From the NCBI GenBank assembly GCA_022457065.1, contig JAJGBQ010000002.1:1922001-1986000 (forward strand): DNA of 64,000 nucleotides, read 5' to 3'. The notes under the pieces are model-generated. The model searched no databases, was not told where the DNA came from, and saw nothing but the letters and a program-made list of their open reading frames with translations. The stretch comes from Curvularia sp. ZM96. Lineage: Eukaryota; Ascomycota; Dothideomycetes; Pleosporales; Pleosporaceae. Position numbers and translations under genes: made by a program. Of the stretch, positions 7,811-19,816 are shown in pieces. The stretch's first letter is position 1; every line of letters starts with the position of its first letter.

Positions 7811-10329
7811 TCATCCAATGAATTTCCCGCCGCAGTAGATACAAGCATCGCAGGATAGGAACAGCACACGGCCCAACGTACCAGGCAGCTGCCTTGCCCT
7901 ATCCGCTTGCTTTTCTGGTTCCTCTTCCTGCTCCACCCCTTCGCCAGCCTGACCTAGCTCTTCCTGTCCTCTGTCATTTTCTGCGCCCGCCGTGTCCATG
8001 ACCACATCGCCCTCTACATTATCCTCGTCTTTCTTCTCGTCCATAGTCTCCTGAGCAATCATATGTTCATCATTCAAGAACGGCGTGTTGCAGATACCAC
8101 AGTACTTCGTGATGCTAGGCGCTTGGATAGCAAGGAAGCTCAACCCACATCTTGCGAATTGATGCCCGTTTTCACACGAGGCGGAATTCAAGTCGGTCAA
8201 CGGTATCGCGGCAGAGCAAAAGTCGCATCGATCTTCCCATACAGCCGCAGCTTGTGCCGCATGGTTGACGTCGCCGTTCGTAGCAGCGCCGGCGGCGAGA
8301 GAGCCTTCGGTAGCTGAGTCGCCACCGTCCTTGTGATCCGGGCTTCCAGAAGACCCATAGCCCATCACACTGTTGATGAGTTTGATGAGCTTTTCGTGTT
8401 GAGCGACTATCTCTGCACTGAAGGCTGTCTTCACAAGTGACGACGGAAGACGAAGTACTGCGTCCGCAAGCCGGTACGCTATCAGTGTTCGTTCAAGGTC
8501 GCATGACGCCCTAGTCTTGCAAGCTTGAGAGACGAGTATTGTGTAGCGGTCTTTGAGAGTATGAGAGTTGAGAAAGGCAGACTTCTTGAATGCTTTGATA
8601 AGTGAATTGATATCACCCGCATTAGCGTGTAGAGGAAGACTCTGCTCGTCGCCTTCGGCCACACGAGGGGCTGAATAAGACTGAATGAGTTTCTGCACCA
8701 TGCTCACAGCAAATGCGGGCATATCGTCAGGATCCTCGACCATGTCCTCTGCCAGCTTCCGGATCGTATAACCAACTCCTTCTGCGCTTACGTTCTCTTT
8801 CGGGAACGCTTCCCGCTGTTCGCCGCCATGTCGTAAGGAGCTGATTGCGACTGTCCCGCTTCGGTCTGCAGGTATGCCATACTCAATCATATTCGACGGA
8901 TGCACGCTGTTGCATGCCGCGATGAAATCGCCTAGTGGAGATATTGTTAGTCCCCAAACCTTGGCTTTGCTGTTGCCTTTCAGCCCGTTCTTGACGCTAA
9001 AAAGGGCAAGGTTGTTCTCAATCTTCTCTCGCCAACTTGGGTTACCGAGACTCTTTAGTCTTTCCGAACGTAGCTCAAGAACAGCTGTCTCGTTGTGCAG
9101 AGTCGATAGCAGTGAGCTTACATGCAATCGAGACACCGGCTCATTGGCTGTACTGGCGGTATCCCACGCCGCCCCAGAAACCTGGTCCCATCGCCCGTCA
9201 AGATCATGGGTCGTAGTTTCAATAATTGAAGCGTCCTGAGCAGAGATGGTAAGGCAGACGAGCCCTGAGCTAGTGAAGAGGGCAAGTCTGAGTCGATTCT
9301 CGTTTTCAATCTTGGGCGACCACTTCATTGGGCCTGAAAATCGTATTTTGAGCCCAGGGTATACAACCTCCTTTTCCGTGTAAACACGGTCATGGCTAAG
9401 CGTGACTATTCTTGCCCGCACATCTTCATTCGTGGCATACGTAACCACTGAGCGATAGCTGTCGTCGCATAAAATCCACGGGCTCCAGGCAATATGAGAT
9501 ATGTACCGCTGTTGCTTCATCGCATCTTCAAACACGTTTGGTTCCGAGCAGATGCCGGCTGGGTTCAGTGTCAGAGACTCGTGGGCTAAGACCTCTGCTC
9601 TCCAGTCACGCTCAGTTCCTAAGGTTGAAGTGGGAGATTCGACTGCCACGAAAACAAGGTGGTTATCCTCGTTCGAGACAGCTAAGAAATGTCGAGAATA
9701 CAACAAGCGAGTCCCAATGATACCAATCGCTTCCGAACAAGGCGGAGCGGGTGCCCATGCAAAAGCACGAATACGACTTCGCAAGCGCAGCTGTTCCTTG
9801 GGCAGCTTTGTCAAGTGACTGGGTTCATCATCGTAGCCACCAAAATGCTCCAAGAGCGCATCATTGATGATGAGGCGTCGGGCCCAGCTCGCTTCATCCT
9901 GCAGCTTACCTTCGGCCGACCAGATAGCAAGGGTGAGGTTTGCAGTGAGAACAGCGAGGGCGCATCTTCGGTGCTTTGCAAGTCCAGACAGTGACCACGC
10001 GATGCTGATGGGGGCGCTATTGGAGATTTCTTCACCAATCGAGTAATTGGGTAGCGGAGCGAGCTCTTTGAGTGGTAGCTCATCTAGTGAGAATAGAGGC
10101 ACCTTGAGGGGGACATGCTGCCACTGTGGGAGGACTTGATCTCTGTCGAAATCGACAGTGTTTGGAAACTACACTGCAATCAGCAGGACCATCGTCAACT
10201 GTCTTGCTAGACGGAACGTACAAGCAGTTCTACGCGCTCGTCAGACGCTAGTGCAATAATGCCCTCGGGGGACCAGTCGATTGCATCCACGCACGCTGGC
10301 CAGCACCTCAGCACCGTCACGTCCGCCAT
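7811..10329 (-). CDS. Transcription factor IIIC 90-kDa-type subunit
   Basis: This looks like the TFIIIC subunit with an N-terminal WD40-like (TFIIIC delta) domain and a C-terminal zinc-binding domain; TFIIIC recruits RNA polymerase III to tRNA genes. Exon 1 is 10329-10222, starting at ATG with MADVTVLRCWPACVDAIDWS; a 53-nt GTACGT...TAG intron follows, and exon 2 runs 10168-7811, for 821 residues. The C-terminal part carries CDFCSAAIPL, SCENGHQFARC and YCGICNTPF as Zn ligands, an acidic linker rich in Glu, and a final CDACIYCGGKFIG that completes the ligand set. This last motif shows that the downstream end is genuine even though a GTACGT lies just before it. The gene is divergent from the DBP3 gene. 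Confidence 0.85.
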
Positions 10330-10713
10330 GATCGCTTACAAAGCCTCGGGGTTGATGGTTTGCGCAGTCTGGCGAATTTGATCATGACTTCAGCAGTAAG
10401 AGAATGCGTATGGGGTCAGACTAGCGCATGGTCGCGTGGCTTTCTCACGCTAGAAGGCAGAGTTGTCGAAAACTAGGACAGAAAGCCTCGGTCTGGCAAT
10501 GTCGACAAAATTTGGTCTGAACCAGTCCACACTTCAGCAAGATCTAAGACTAGGGCGCGGAGACGCGAGATTTCTCGGTCCAGGATCGCGTTGAGACGAT
10601 CAGGACTAGCGCGCGTCTTATCGATTGAGACTAACGCCGACCGCCGACGAAAAAAAGTGATTTTTCCGCCATCCTCTGCTGCTCCTGCACAGATAGCATT
10701 GCGCATCGACAAG
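10330..10713. other. Divergent promoter of the TFIIIC subunit and DBP3 genes
   Basis: This 384-bp region lies between two outward-facing starts of a Pol III factor and a ribosome-assembly helicase, which suggests shared growth control (inference). No separate gene is seen. Confidence 0.5.
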
Positions 10714-12624
10714 ATGGGAAAGCGACCAATTTCCGACGTCGTCGCCGAGGATGGCGCGACCACTCTCCCTGAAATCTCAAGAAAGAAGAGCAAGAAAGAC
10801 AAGAGCAAGAAGCTCAGCAAATCTGCTCCCGTCGACGCGACAGAGACCAATGGCCACACGGAGGAAGTAGTGAACGGCAAGAGTGCGGACGATTCAGACG
10901 ACGGAGACAAGCTGTCAAAGGCTGAGCGCAAGGCGGCAAAGAAGGCCAAGAAAGAGGCCAAAGAGGCAAAGAAGGCGAAGAAGGCGGCAGCAGAGGCCGA
11001 AGTGCAAGAGCCCAATGGTACCGTCGCTGAAGACAAAGAAGCCATCAAGGCCGCAGAGAAGGCAGCACGGAAAGCAGAGAAGAAGCGCCAGAAGGCGTTG
11101 GCCAAGGGCGAAGACGCTACCGAGTCCACACCCTCATCAACGTCCACACCACCCACAACCAGTGCGGAGCCCACAGCGACCAACGAGACGAGCACAGAGC
11201 CGGGACAATATGAGGAGAGCAAGGAGCTCACGCAGCTTCCTCAATCAGAGATTGACGCTTTCCTCTCCAAGAACACCACGGTTATTCAGGATCCTAAGCC
11301 TGCTGCCCGCGCGCTTCGTCCCATCTTGAACTTCAAGTATCTGCCTGTCGACGATACGCTCCGCACCTTTTTCTCCAAGTTCAGCGCTCCCACGCCTATC
11401 CAGGCCGCTACATGGCCGTTCTTGTTATCAGGAAGGGACATGGTTGGTGTTGCCGAGACTGGTTCCGGCAAAACATTGGCATTTGGTGTGCCGTGCGTGC
11501 GCAATATTGCGTCGATGCCCAAAGACAAACGGAAGGGTATCAAGGCCGTCATTGTCTCGCCTACGCGTGAGCTGGCGGTCCAGATCTACGATCAATTGGT
11601 AGCTCTGGCGACACCTGTCGGGCTTTCAGTAGTCTGCGTGTATGGTGGTGTGCCAAAAGACCCCCAAGTGGCTGCTTGCCGCAAAGCGCATATTGTAGTC
11701 GCCACTCCAGGTCGTCTCAACGACCTAATCAGCGATGGCTCTGCGGACCTTAGCAAAGCCGAGTATGTGGTCCTTGACGAGGCCGATCGCATGCTTGACA
11801 AGGGCTTCGAAGAAGCAATCCGACAGATCATCTCGCAGACGCCCAAGAAACGCCAGACGCTCATGTTCACCGCTACTTGGCCACCTTCAGTTCGGGACCT
11901 TGCAAACACGTTCATGAGCTCGCCGGTTAGGATTACCATCGGCGACAACCAGTCTGGTGAGCTCCGTGCCAATGTGCGCATCAAGCAGGTCGTTGAGGTC
12001 GTGGACCCTCGCGCTAAGGAGCAGCGTCTTCTCCAGCTGCTCAAGCAATACCAATCTGGCAAAAACAAGGACGACCGCATTCTCGTCTTCTGTCTGTACA
12101 AGAAGGAAGCAGTGCGCATAGAGAACTTCATTCGCATGAAGGGCTTCCGCGTGGGTGGCATCCATGGCGATTTGAGCCAAGAAAAGCGCAGTGCCTCACT
12201 TGCGGCGTTCAAAGAAGGCCACGTGCCACTCCTCGTGGCAACTGATGTAGCTGCTCGGGGACTTGACATTCCGGCCGTCAAGGTTGTCATCAACGTGACG
12301 TTCCCGCTGACCGCTGAGGATTACGTACACCGGATTGGTAGGACGGGTCGTGCCGGCAAGGAGGGTCTGGCCATCACGTTGTTCACAGAACACGACAAGG
12401 CGCTTTCTGGCTCGTGAGTACCCATTGCAGCGACTCAACAACATTAGCATGAAACTGACCAGTTTTGCAGATTGATCAACGTCCTCAAGGCAGCAAACCA
12501 GCCTGTGCCCGAAGAGCTGATGAAGTTTGGCACTACCGTCAAGAAGAAGGAACACGGTGCTTACGGTGCCTTCTACAAGGACACGGAAAACGCCAAGACT
12601 GCGACAAAGATTACTTTTGACTAA
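10714..12624 (+). CDS. DBP3: ATP-dependent DEAD-box RNA helicase Dbp3
   Basis: This is a nucleolar DEAD-box helicase of the Dbp3 type, acting in 35S pre-rRNA processing. Exon 1 is 10714-12413 and exon 2 12471-12624 (57-nt GTGAGT...CAG intron), for 617 residues. I start at MGKRPISDVV rather than at the earlier in-frame ATG at 10591, because the Lys-rich N-terminus begins there in the family. The first 200 residues are a Lys/Ala/Glu-rich tail with many KKAKKEAK-type runs. The core shows AETGSGKT, PTRELAVQ, TPGR, DEAD, TATWPP (motif III with Thr in place of the usual Ser), ARGLDIP and HRIGRTGR. The second exon ends in ATKITFD, as in other Dbp3 proteins. Confidence 0.93.
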
Positions 12625-13802
12625 GCATTATAGACTTTAGTAGTAGTGTGTGTGTGTTGTTTGCATAGAACCCGAACCTGGTAGACGAACTGGTCGGCGA
12701 AGTCAGCATGTTAGAGCCCGGATACAGTGGGGTGATCGGCTTTTAGGTACTGCAGCAATTGTCTAGCGGAGGCGTCTCGGGCCAAGCAAAAGGAGCATTT
12801 GGGATAGAGCCCGCGTGTGTGCATACCAGTAGTAGACTAGGTGTACGATCTGTCACCATACGTTCAGCTAGCTTACGCACTATTTCTATTCTTGGTAATC
12901 TTCATGGTTCCTTTCTTCATCTGGGCAAGAAGTCATATTTTCGGATCACTACGTATTGTGTTTGTAGACATGTGGCATTCCATGTATTCGTTTCGATCAG
13001 TTGGAAAGAAAAACATATCAAGTCATGTCCTGAATGCTGCCATAACAACAGTCAATGTCTTCTTCAGGCGACCATAGGATTTGAAATCTCTCGCAGCCAT
13101 GGGCGCCGCCACAAGGGGGGGCCGACGACGCAATGCACTTACTAGCCGGTGGACCTCGACCGGCCGTCTCGACCCAACGAAGGCCTCTGAAAAGAAAAGA
13201 AGAAGCAATGCGGGTGCCGAAGTAGTTCTGATGGCAATCGGAAGTAAGCTTCCGCGGCTCACCGTCTCTCTGTATGTGTATGGAGGTGTGTCTATACCCA
13301 TACAATGCATGCACACGCATACAAAAGCGGTCTAGCATCCCCTATGCCCAAGCCCCCCAAAACCCGGAAGGCAGGTTCCTTGTGCAGACGCCTCATCCGC
13401 GAGCTAAGGACCGTGGTAAGGCATGCAGTTGGAGGAGAAAAAGAGGGTTTCAAGACCGACTTCGCCGAAAGTGGTCGCCGACTATGGCTCGGAGAAAAGC
13501 GCAGGCGGACCAATCAGGAGCAAGCAAAACATGGCCGCAGTAGACCCCATGGAAATGGAAGCAAAAGGGTCCCCGAGATGGAGGGTGTGCGAAGATGAGA
13601 TTGGCTCGTGTTGCAGGGAGATACGTATGGCTTCTTACCAAAGGATGAAGGGGCGGAGGAATACATATAGGATGGGAGGACGGCGTGGGGGAAGATTCGT
13701 TCATCCCAACAACCACTTACCAACATTACTCGCCAGATTATCAACATACACACACGATACTACACACGAAGCCTACTTCGAACCTACACTCAAACACTCA
13801 AC
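12625..13802. other. Intergenic between DBP3 and the Cys-rich small gene
   Basis: This stretch of about 1.2 kb has only short chance ORFs with no recognisable family. A short GT repeat lies at about 12646-12658 and a run of Gs near 13117. The last 150 bp are the promoter of the small Cys-rich gene. Confidence 0.45.
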
Positions 13803-14083
13803 ATGTGCAAGAAGGCTTCCTGCGACTCGTGCCGTACGTCTTCCCTGTGCGCTGTTAGAATATTCTGTCTACGCCTAGATAGACATGTTCTCAGGCGACC
13901 ATGACACGCTTGTTGCTCAAGCATTGCTAACACAGTGCAGACAAGTCGACCTGGTGGGGCTGCGGAAAGCACGTTGCTGGTGTCATGGAGACGATTCCGT
14001 CCGAGGAGTGGTGCACATGCGCGCCACGAATTGAGCAAGCGGGAAGGCAATACCCGCCAAAGGGTTCACTGGCAACAGCATGA
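13803..14083 (+). CDS. Small conserved Cys-rich protein, 57 residues
   Basis: A small two-exon gene: 13803-13833 and 13941-14083, with a 107-nt GTACGT...CAG intron that contains GCTAAC close to the acceptor. The product starts MCKKASCDSC, crosses the intron into HKSTWWGCGKHV, and has EEWCTC towards its end. Cysteines occur as C2, C7-x2-C10, C18 within WWGCGKH, and a Cys-x-Cys pair. I recognise this as a widespread fungal small protein with a CxxC...WWGCG.H...CxC arrangement that suggests metal binding, but I know no assigned function. There is no signal peptide. Codon phase across the intron and family-like motifs make the model strong despite its size. Confidence 0.8.
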
Positions 14084-16006
14084 CTCCCGGCGTGGTTGAC
14101 CGGGTCGAAGAAGTAATGGCAGGCTCATGATCTCAGCGTATCTACCATGTTGGCCTGTTCAACCCAAAGGAACAATCGAGCATTGAAAGTGCGAATGGCG
14201 TTTGGAGGTGTAAAGGTGTAGTCGAGGTGTTTTTGGCCTTGGGCGGACGACGTGGATTTCTGGGAAGAACTTAGTAACTTGCAATGTATACCCAATTCGT
14301 ACAACAATGGCTACTAGACAAAACGAGTGCTCGAGTATAGTACACTGGATGATGCAGAGCCGAGGCGACACAGGCAGCGATATTGCACCACGACAGGTGG
14401 ATATGCGACCTGTCGTTCTGGCGGGACCTTGCAGTTGTGCTCACTTTTCTGCGCCCATGGGCATGGAACAGGGTGCTACGGCATGTGGGCTTGGTCCCTC
14501 ACGGATAGCAAAGTGGACGGGGGGCACTATGGTTCCCGCCCGGGTCGATTGCCGTTTGAAACAGGTTCTGGAAAGCAGCCGGGGCTCTAGCATGAAACAA
14601 GCGTGGCGGTGATGGCGTACATAGGTACAGCGATGAGAGTAGATGCTGTGGTCCCCAGCCGAGCGTAGTATGTGCAAACCCAGGCACCAAAGTGAGGCGC
14701 GTACACGGCGACGATAGGACGTCGTGCAGAAGGTCGGGCCCGACGTGTTGGTGACGTTGGGGTGGAGGGGCTGGAGGTGGCGGGCGAGGGGCCAATGAGT
14801 CCGGGAGAAGGGGATGCCGCATGGTGAGGCTGGTCTCATAATGGGCCTGCTAAGTATAGCCGTTGCAAGCGTGGAACCAGGCGCTGCAGGCGACCGGTTT
14901 CAGCCATTTGCCCTACGGCATCGGCCATGGATGATAGGAGAAGCTGGGCTGGCGAAACGACGTGATGACGGGCGGCCATGGTGACTCGCGCAGCCCACAC
15001 AGCGGCTGGGTCAGACGGCGGCTAGCCAGCGAGCGGCAGAGTATATTTGGGAAGCCATGGCCCGTCTCCTGGGGGTTCTTGTAGCATGTTGGTGTTGACT
15101 AAGTCCTAGCCACGGTCCTGCAATAGATTGTGCCTGGCCGACCCCGCCATCCCACCTGCCTGCATCGTCGTAAGTAGGGAGACGACGCCCTCAGCAGCAC
15201 AACACCATCCGTCTATCCCCATCTCCATCCACGCCGCGGCCCAGAGACTGCCTCACCACCATACCCACACACCCACACGCCACACGCCACGGCAGCCTGC
15301 CACGCGCCCTTGGGCCCGCTCCCGCGCCCTTCACGCATCCAGCTGGGACTGATTGACTTGGCAGACAATACCACAGACGCTGCCCCACCATCCGTCTCCC
15401 CTTTCAGTCACCGCCTGTCTCCTCTCCACCTTGCGACTCGAGAGCAGCATCCCAACTCAACCTGCCCGAGACGACGCTACCGGACCGAAACGCTGGACCC
15501 TCGACGATTCCTACTGGTAGACCAGCTGACGAGCAGCTGCCTGCGAGCGACGGGTAAGTCGTCAACCCCTCCCCACGGTGCCTCGCCTCCAATGTGCACT
15601 GCACCGGCGCCTAGAGTGTGTGTAGCCGCCGCCGCCATTTGTGCTGCTGCTAATGCTGCGGACAATGGATGCTGCTGCTGTCTACTGCTGGCCCTGCCGC
15701 GCAAAGAAGCACGTGGGGCTGAACTCAGTGTCTGACACAGCGCCGTTTCACCATGGGCGCCCAAAGCACACCCTCCGTATTGTGAACAATGCCTGTTTGA
15801 TGACATCTGGAGCCTGTGCTGACCATCACTACTCACAGCTTTCTTCTCAAACTCCCACATCGCTCCCCATCTTCTGACGCTCTTCACTCAACCACCCGCC
15901 TCCAAACAATCGCAACCCCGCAGCCAACACTAGAGCACCACCACCACCACCTCGCCAGCTTGTCCCCACCGCGCCCTCGCGCATCCCACCCACAACAACC
16001 GCCACC
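14084..16006. other. Long upstream region of the MAP kinase gene
   Basis: This is 1.9 kb without a supportable protein gene. The distal half (14.1-15.1 kb) holds nothing I can name. The proximal part from about 15.1 kb is C-rich, with a CAC trinucleotide run near 15940-15956, and probably includes a long transcribed leader with an intron (listed separately). Confidence 0.45.
15554..15838 (+). other. Putative intron in the 5' leader of the MAP kinase mRNA
   Basis: GTAAGT at 15554 and GCTGAC...CTCACAG ending at 15838 form a good donor, branch site and acceptor in the order expected, 285 nt apart, about 170 bp before the MAP kinase start. No ORF crosses it. It is longer than the coding introns here. 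The call rests on splice signals only. Confidence 0.4.
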
Positions 16007-17274
16007 ATGCCACCAGCGGGAAGCGGCAGCTCTAGGAAAATTTCCTTCAACGTGTCGGAGCAGTACGATATCCAGGATGTCGTTGGAGAGGGCGCATACG
16101 GAGTCGTCTGGTAAGTATCGTCGGCCAATGGCTCTCTTGCACCCGCTCACCACCAACAACAGCTCTGCGCTACACAAGCCCTCGGGCCAAAAGGTCGCCA
16201 TCAAGAAGATCACGCCCTTTGACCACTCCATGTTCTGCTTGAGAACACTACGAGAGATGAAGCTGCTGCGGTACTTCAACCACGAGAACATCATCTCCAT
16301 CCTCGACATCCAAAAGCCCCGGAACTACGAGACCTTCACCGAGGTCTACCTGATTCAGGTGCGCAATCTGCTTGTTTGCGTTTTCATACTCGTCCCCTAA
16401 CATGCCGCCCAGGAACTCATGGAGACGGACATGCACCGCGTCATTCGTACACAGGAGCTGTCAGACGACCACTGCCAGTACTTCATCTACCAGACGCTGC
16501 GCGCGCTCAAGGCCATGCACTCTGCAAATGTCCTTCACCGTGATCTCAAGCCCTCCAACTTGCTCCTCAACGCAAACTGCGATCTCAAAGTGTGCGACTT
16601 TGGTCTGGCTCGATCCGCCGCTTCCACCGAAGACAACTCTGGTTTCATGACCGAATACGTTGCCACGCGTTGGTACCGTGCGCCGGAGATTATGCTTACT
16701 TTCAAGGAGTACACAAAAGCCATTGACGTATGGAGTGTAGGATGCATCCTGGCTGAGATGCTGAGCGGAAAGCCTCTTTTCCCAGGAAAGGACTGTACGT
16801 TGCGTAGAGGGCTTCAAACCTCGGGGCGAGAAAACTAACTTTTTCTAGACCACCACCAGCTCACACTGATTCTCGACGTCCTCGGCACACCCACCATGGA
16901 GGACTACTACGGCATCAAGTCCCGCCGAGCTCGCGAATACATTCGATCTCTGCCCTTCAAGAAGAAGATCCCGTGGAAGGCCATGTTCCCCAAGACAAAT
17001 GATTTGGCGCTTGACCTGCTCGAGCGATTACTGGCCTTCAACCCGGTCAAGCGCATCACGGTTGAGGAAGCGCTCAAGCACCCATACCTTGAGCCGTACC
17101 ACGACCCAGATGACGAGCCAGGTGCCGACCCAATCCCTGAGGAGTTCTTCGACTTTGACAAGAACAAGGACAACCTCACCAAGGAGCAGCTGAAGCGTCA
17201 GTAGCACGAGTTCTATTGTATGAAACACAAGCTAACAGCGAGCAGTTCTCATCTACCAGGAGATTATGCGATAA
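16007..17274 (+). CDS. PMK1: Fus3/Kss1-type MAP kinase (Pmk1/Chk1 orthologue)
   Basis: This is the filamentous-fungal MAP kinase of the mating/filamentation pathway; in plant pathogens it is needed for appressoria and infection. Five exons (16007-16110, 16163-16358, 16413-16794, 16849-17196, 17246-17274) give 352 residues, the usual length. The last intron lies six bases before what would otherwise be a stop, and splicing adds the conserved tail LLIYQEIMR. Visible motifs are GEGAYGVV (about 27-34), VAIKK with the catalytic Lys at 49, HRDLKPSN with Asp144, DFG at 162-164, the TEY activation loop at 180-182, and a common-docking region with acidic residues near YHDPDDEP. Mating and morphogenesis inputs are family knowledge. 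The start is in a good context (GCCACCATGC). Confidence 0.96.
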
Positions 17275-17799
17275 ACCTTGACGTTTCCAATTCTTCCGCG
17301 AGATTAATACAAGATACCACGATCGCGTCGAATTCCGCAACTTGCCTGCAGCTAGCTGGTCTGAGCGCATTTACCATGTGAGAAATGACATACCATGTTC
17401 CCATCCTTTGGATTTCTGGCAGAAGAAACACATTAGCAATGACAGCACTAAGGCGTGCGGATATGAGCTTGAGCTTGAATGTTTACTATAAAGACTTTTG
17501 TATCATCGCAACACGAAATGACAGCCAGCAGAAATGCATGCTTCTTCGCGACTTGAACGGTTGTTTTGGTGCATTATGTGATGGTGCATGAGACGGTCTC
17601 TAATATTAAGCTGGGTATATATTGTTGCTGTGATATTTGAACGCCTCCAAATGCCTGTGTCGGTCGTGTTGTTTTTACAAGAGTAGTGATACTCGTCCTC
17701 GCTATGCAAACAAAACACCCATACACATAATCTTACATGTAGCCCTATTTTGTGCGATCCAGGGTCTCTCTTTGACTTCCTTGTTCATCCAGCTCAGCT
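17275..17799. other. Convergent 3' region between MAP kinase and ERV1
   Basis: This 525-bp AT-richer sequence holds the two facing 3' ends; no gene is seen. Confidence 0.5.
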
Positions 17800-18463
17800 C
17801 TAGAAATCGCACCTTCCATCCTTCCAACCCGTCCTCCACCTCTCCTCCCACCGCTTACAATCAAACTTGTCTTTCCCCAACTTCTCGTTGACCGCATTAT
17901 GCGCCTCACACATCCACTCGCCAAACTCGGTGCGACTGCTGACCCGCGGTGTGTTCTGCTGCATCCATTTTTGGAAGTCCTCGGCGCACACCCAACACGG
18001 GTAGAGCTTCCCAAAAGTAGACAGGAACGACTTGGTTTCTGATTGTAGCTGTGGGGAAGGGTTGGGCGGGTACGTGGCAGTTATCGAGTGTAGGAGCGTC
18101 CAGGAGGAGCGTCCGAGAGCTTCAACGTCCGGAGGGCAGTCGGCGGGGAGGGTGGGCGTGGTGGGTGTGGCGGCGGTGCGTTTCTTGGACACTTTGCCGG
18201 ACATGGCGAAGAGGGAAGTTAGGTCGTTGCAGGTGCGGCATCTATGAGCTAGGGGTTAGTATTTGCTATTTCCTCTTTTTGATTATCTTCGCGCCCGTGC
18301 GCGCAACGGAAGAGGGGATGTATACTGCAATACATGTTCTGTCCCATGGGGAGACTCACGGCTTGCCATCTGGACCCAGGATGATGCCATTTGGCAGCTT
18401 CTTGTACCCAGGTCTTCCCTCTATGTCCTGCGCCTCGCTGGTATCTGGCTTTTCCTGCGCCAT
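17800..18463 (-). CDS. ERV1: Mitochondrial FAD-linked sulfhydryl oxidase Erv1
   Basis: Erv1 reoxidises Mia40 in the mitochondrial intermembrane space and passes electrons to cytochrome c or oxygen. Exon 1 is 18463-18360, a 118-nt GTGAGT...TAG intron follows, and exon 2 is 18241-17800, for 181 residues. Splicing creates the shuttle disulphide CRTC (Cys36/39) directly after GPDGKP; starting at the ATG inside exon 2 would lose this motif. The catalytic core shows SSWTLLHSI, YPCWVCAEDF (Cys117/120), CEAHNAVN with FAD-contacting His and Asn, and the structural Cys146-Cys163 pair. The tail ends KDGRCDF. It is divergent from the PQ-loop gene across 294 bp. Confidence 0.94.
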
Positions 18464-18757
18464 TGTGCGTTTGCCTCCGCTTTTTTTTCCTGAGTGTTCA
18501 CAACAGTGAGGGCAGAATGTTGTGGTGTTGCATCGGACGATTTCTAAGCCTTTCCATCAACGGAGTTCTCGGAGTTAAGGCAGGTAGCGGCATGCATCGT
18601 TTCTTCGAACCCTTGCTTTGCTTTGCTTGCAGTATCGCTCCCACTTCCCAGTGACGTACGTGACGCTACTTGGGGTGTCTGACTATCCTTTTGTTTAGAA
18701 ATTGCACTCGAGTAGTTCAGTGCGTCCCCTTACTTTTCGCTGTCCTCTCTATTGGCC

Positions 18758-19816
18758 ATGGACATTCCGGTAGCTGCCAATGTATTAGGAACTATGGGCG
18801 CTGTAGGTGGAGTGAATTGATAGCACGACGGATGTACTAATCACAGTAGGTCTGCTGGTCTATTCAGGTGAGTTTAGGTGTATAACTAGATTTCATGCAA
18901 TCTATAGCAATCATACTGAACATTCACCAGTTGATTCCTCAAATCATCGTCAACTACAGACGGCATAATGCAATTGGACTGCAGCCAACAATGATGATGT
19001 TGTGGGCTTGGGCTGGTGTCCCCCTAGGCGTATACAACATTGCCGAAGACTTCAATGTTGCTTTGCGCATCCAGCCTCAAATCCTCACCACCTTGAGCCT
19101 GGTCACATGGATCCAGTGCTACTATTACGAAAAGGTGACTCGAAGGTTTCACAGAGCGATACGGTGAAAGTGAGACTGACGTCCTGCAGAATTGGTCTGT
19201 GTTGCGTTCGCTCGCCATAGTCGCTCCAATAGCCTGCCTCATGGGTGCCGTGCAAACGGGTCTGATCTTCGCAATACGTCATGCTAAGAGCGAGGGTCTA
19301 CACTGGCCGAGTATTCTCATGGCGGTTGCATCGGCTGCTCTGCTTGCTGCTGGCGTGCTCAGACACTACATTGATGTCTACCTCTTCCGCACTGTTCAAG
19401 GGATCTCCTTTATCTTCGTAGGTATTGATGCCCTCGGCGACGTGTTCTCCTTAGCATCGGTCGTGTTCCAGCCCACTCTTGATATCTTGGGAATGGTGAT
19501 TTATGGCACTGAACTGATCCTCTGGATTGGCATCTTCGTTTGTGGAGCTTACTACAACCTCGTACCTTGGATCCTATCAAAAGCAGATGACAGGAAGAGC
19601 CGAAAAGCCCCACGCGAAGATAACGCCCACTGTCCCGCACATCCCAGTAGGCATGAACACGGGCCTGTAGTGGCATCGGGCATTGCCCTTCACAACCTAC
19701 CCTCTAGCACTTCAGTCTTCAGGACGCCGTCGGGGGATATGCAAGTCATGCAGCAGCGCGGTGTAAGTGCGGCACATGAGACGGAAAATAGCTACGTGCT
19801 ACAAAGAGCTGCCTGA
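18758..19816 (+). CDS. PQ-loop repeat membrane protein
   Basis: This is a seven-helix PQ-loop family transporter-like protein of 297 residues; relatives export cationic amino acids or cystine from vacuoles. Four exons: 18758-18802, 18850-18867, 18931-19134 and 19190-19816. The second is an 18-nt microexon encoding VCWSIQ, which joins to LIPQIIVNYR to restore the first PQ-loop motif. The choice of splice sites is driven by this motif and by reading phase. The first half has a GLQPTMMMLWAWAGVPLGVY stretch typical of fungal members; the second PQ motif is degenerate (TVQGISF). The last 80 residues are a hydrophilic tail. Substrate unknown. Confidence 0.85.

Noticed and set aside
10591..10713. 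Upstream in-frame extension of DBP3
   Set aside because: The frame is open, but the added residues are unlike Dbp3 N-termini, and the ATG at 10714 begins the family-typical sequence.
12841..13077. 78-codon ORF with a hydrophobic segment
   Set aside because: It has no homologous motif or splice context and lies in a tract with chance ORFs in several frames.
18590..18620. Possible minus-strand tRNA T-loop near 18606
   Set aside because: The flanking bases do not form a T stem and no A-box lies at the right distance.
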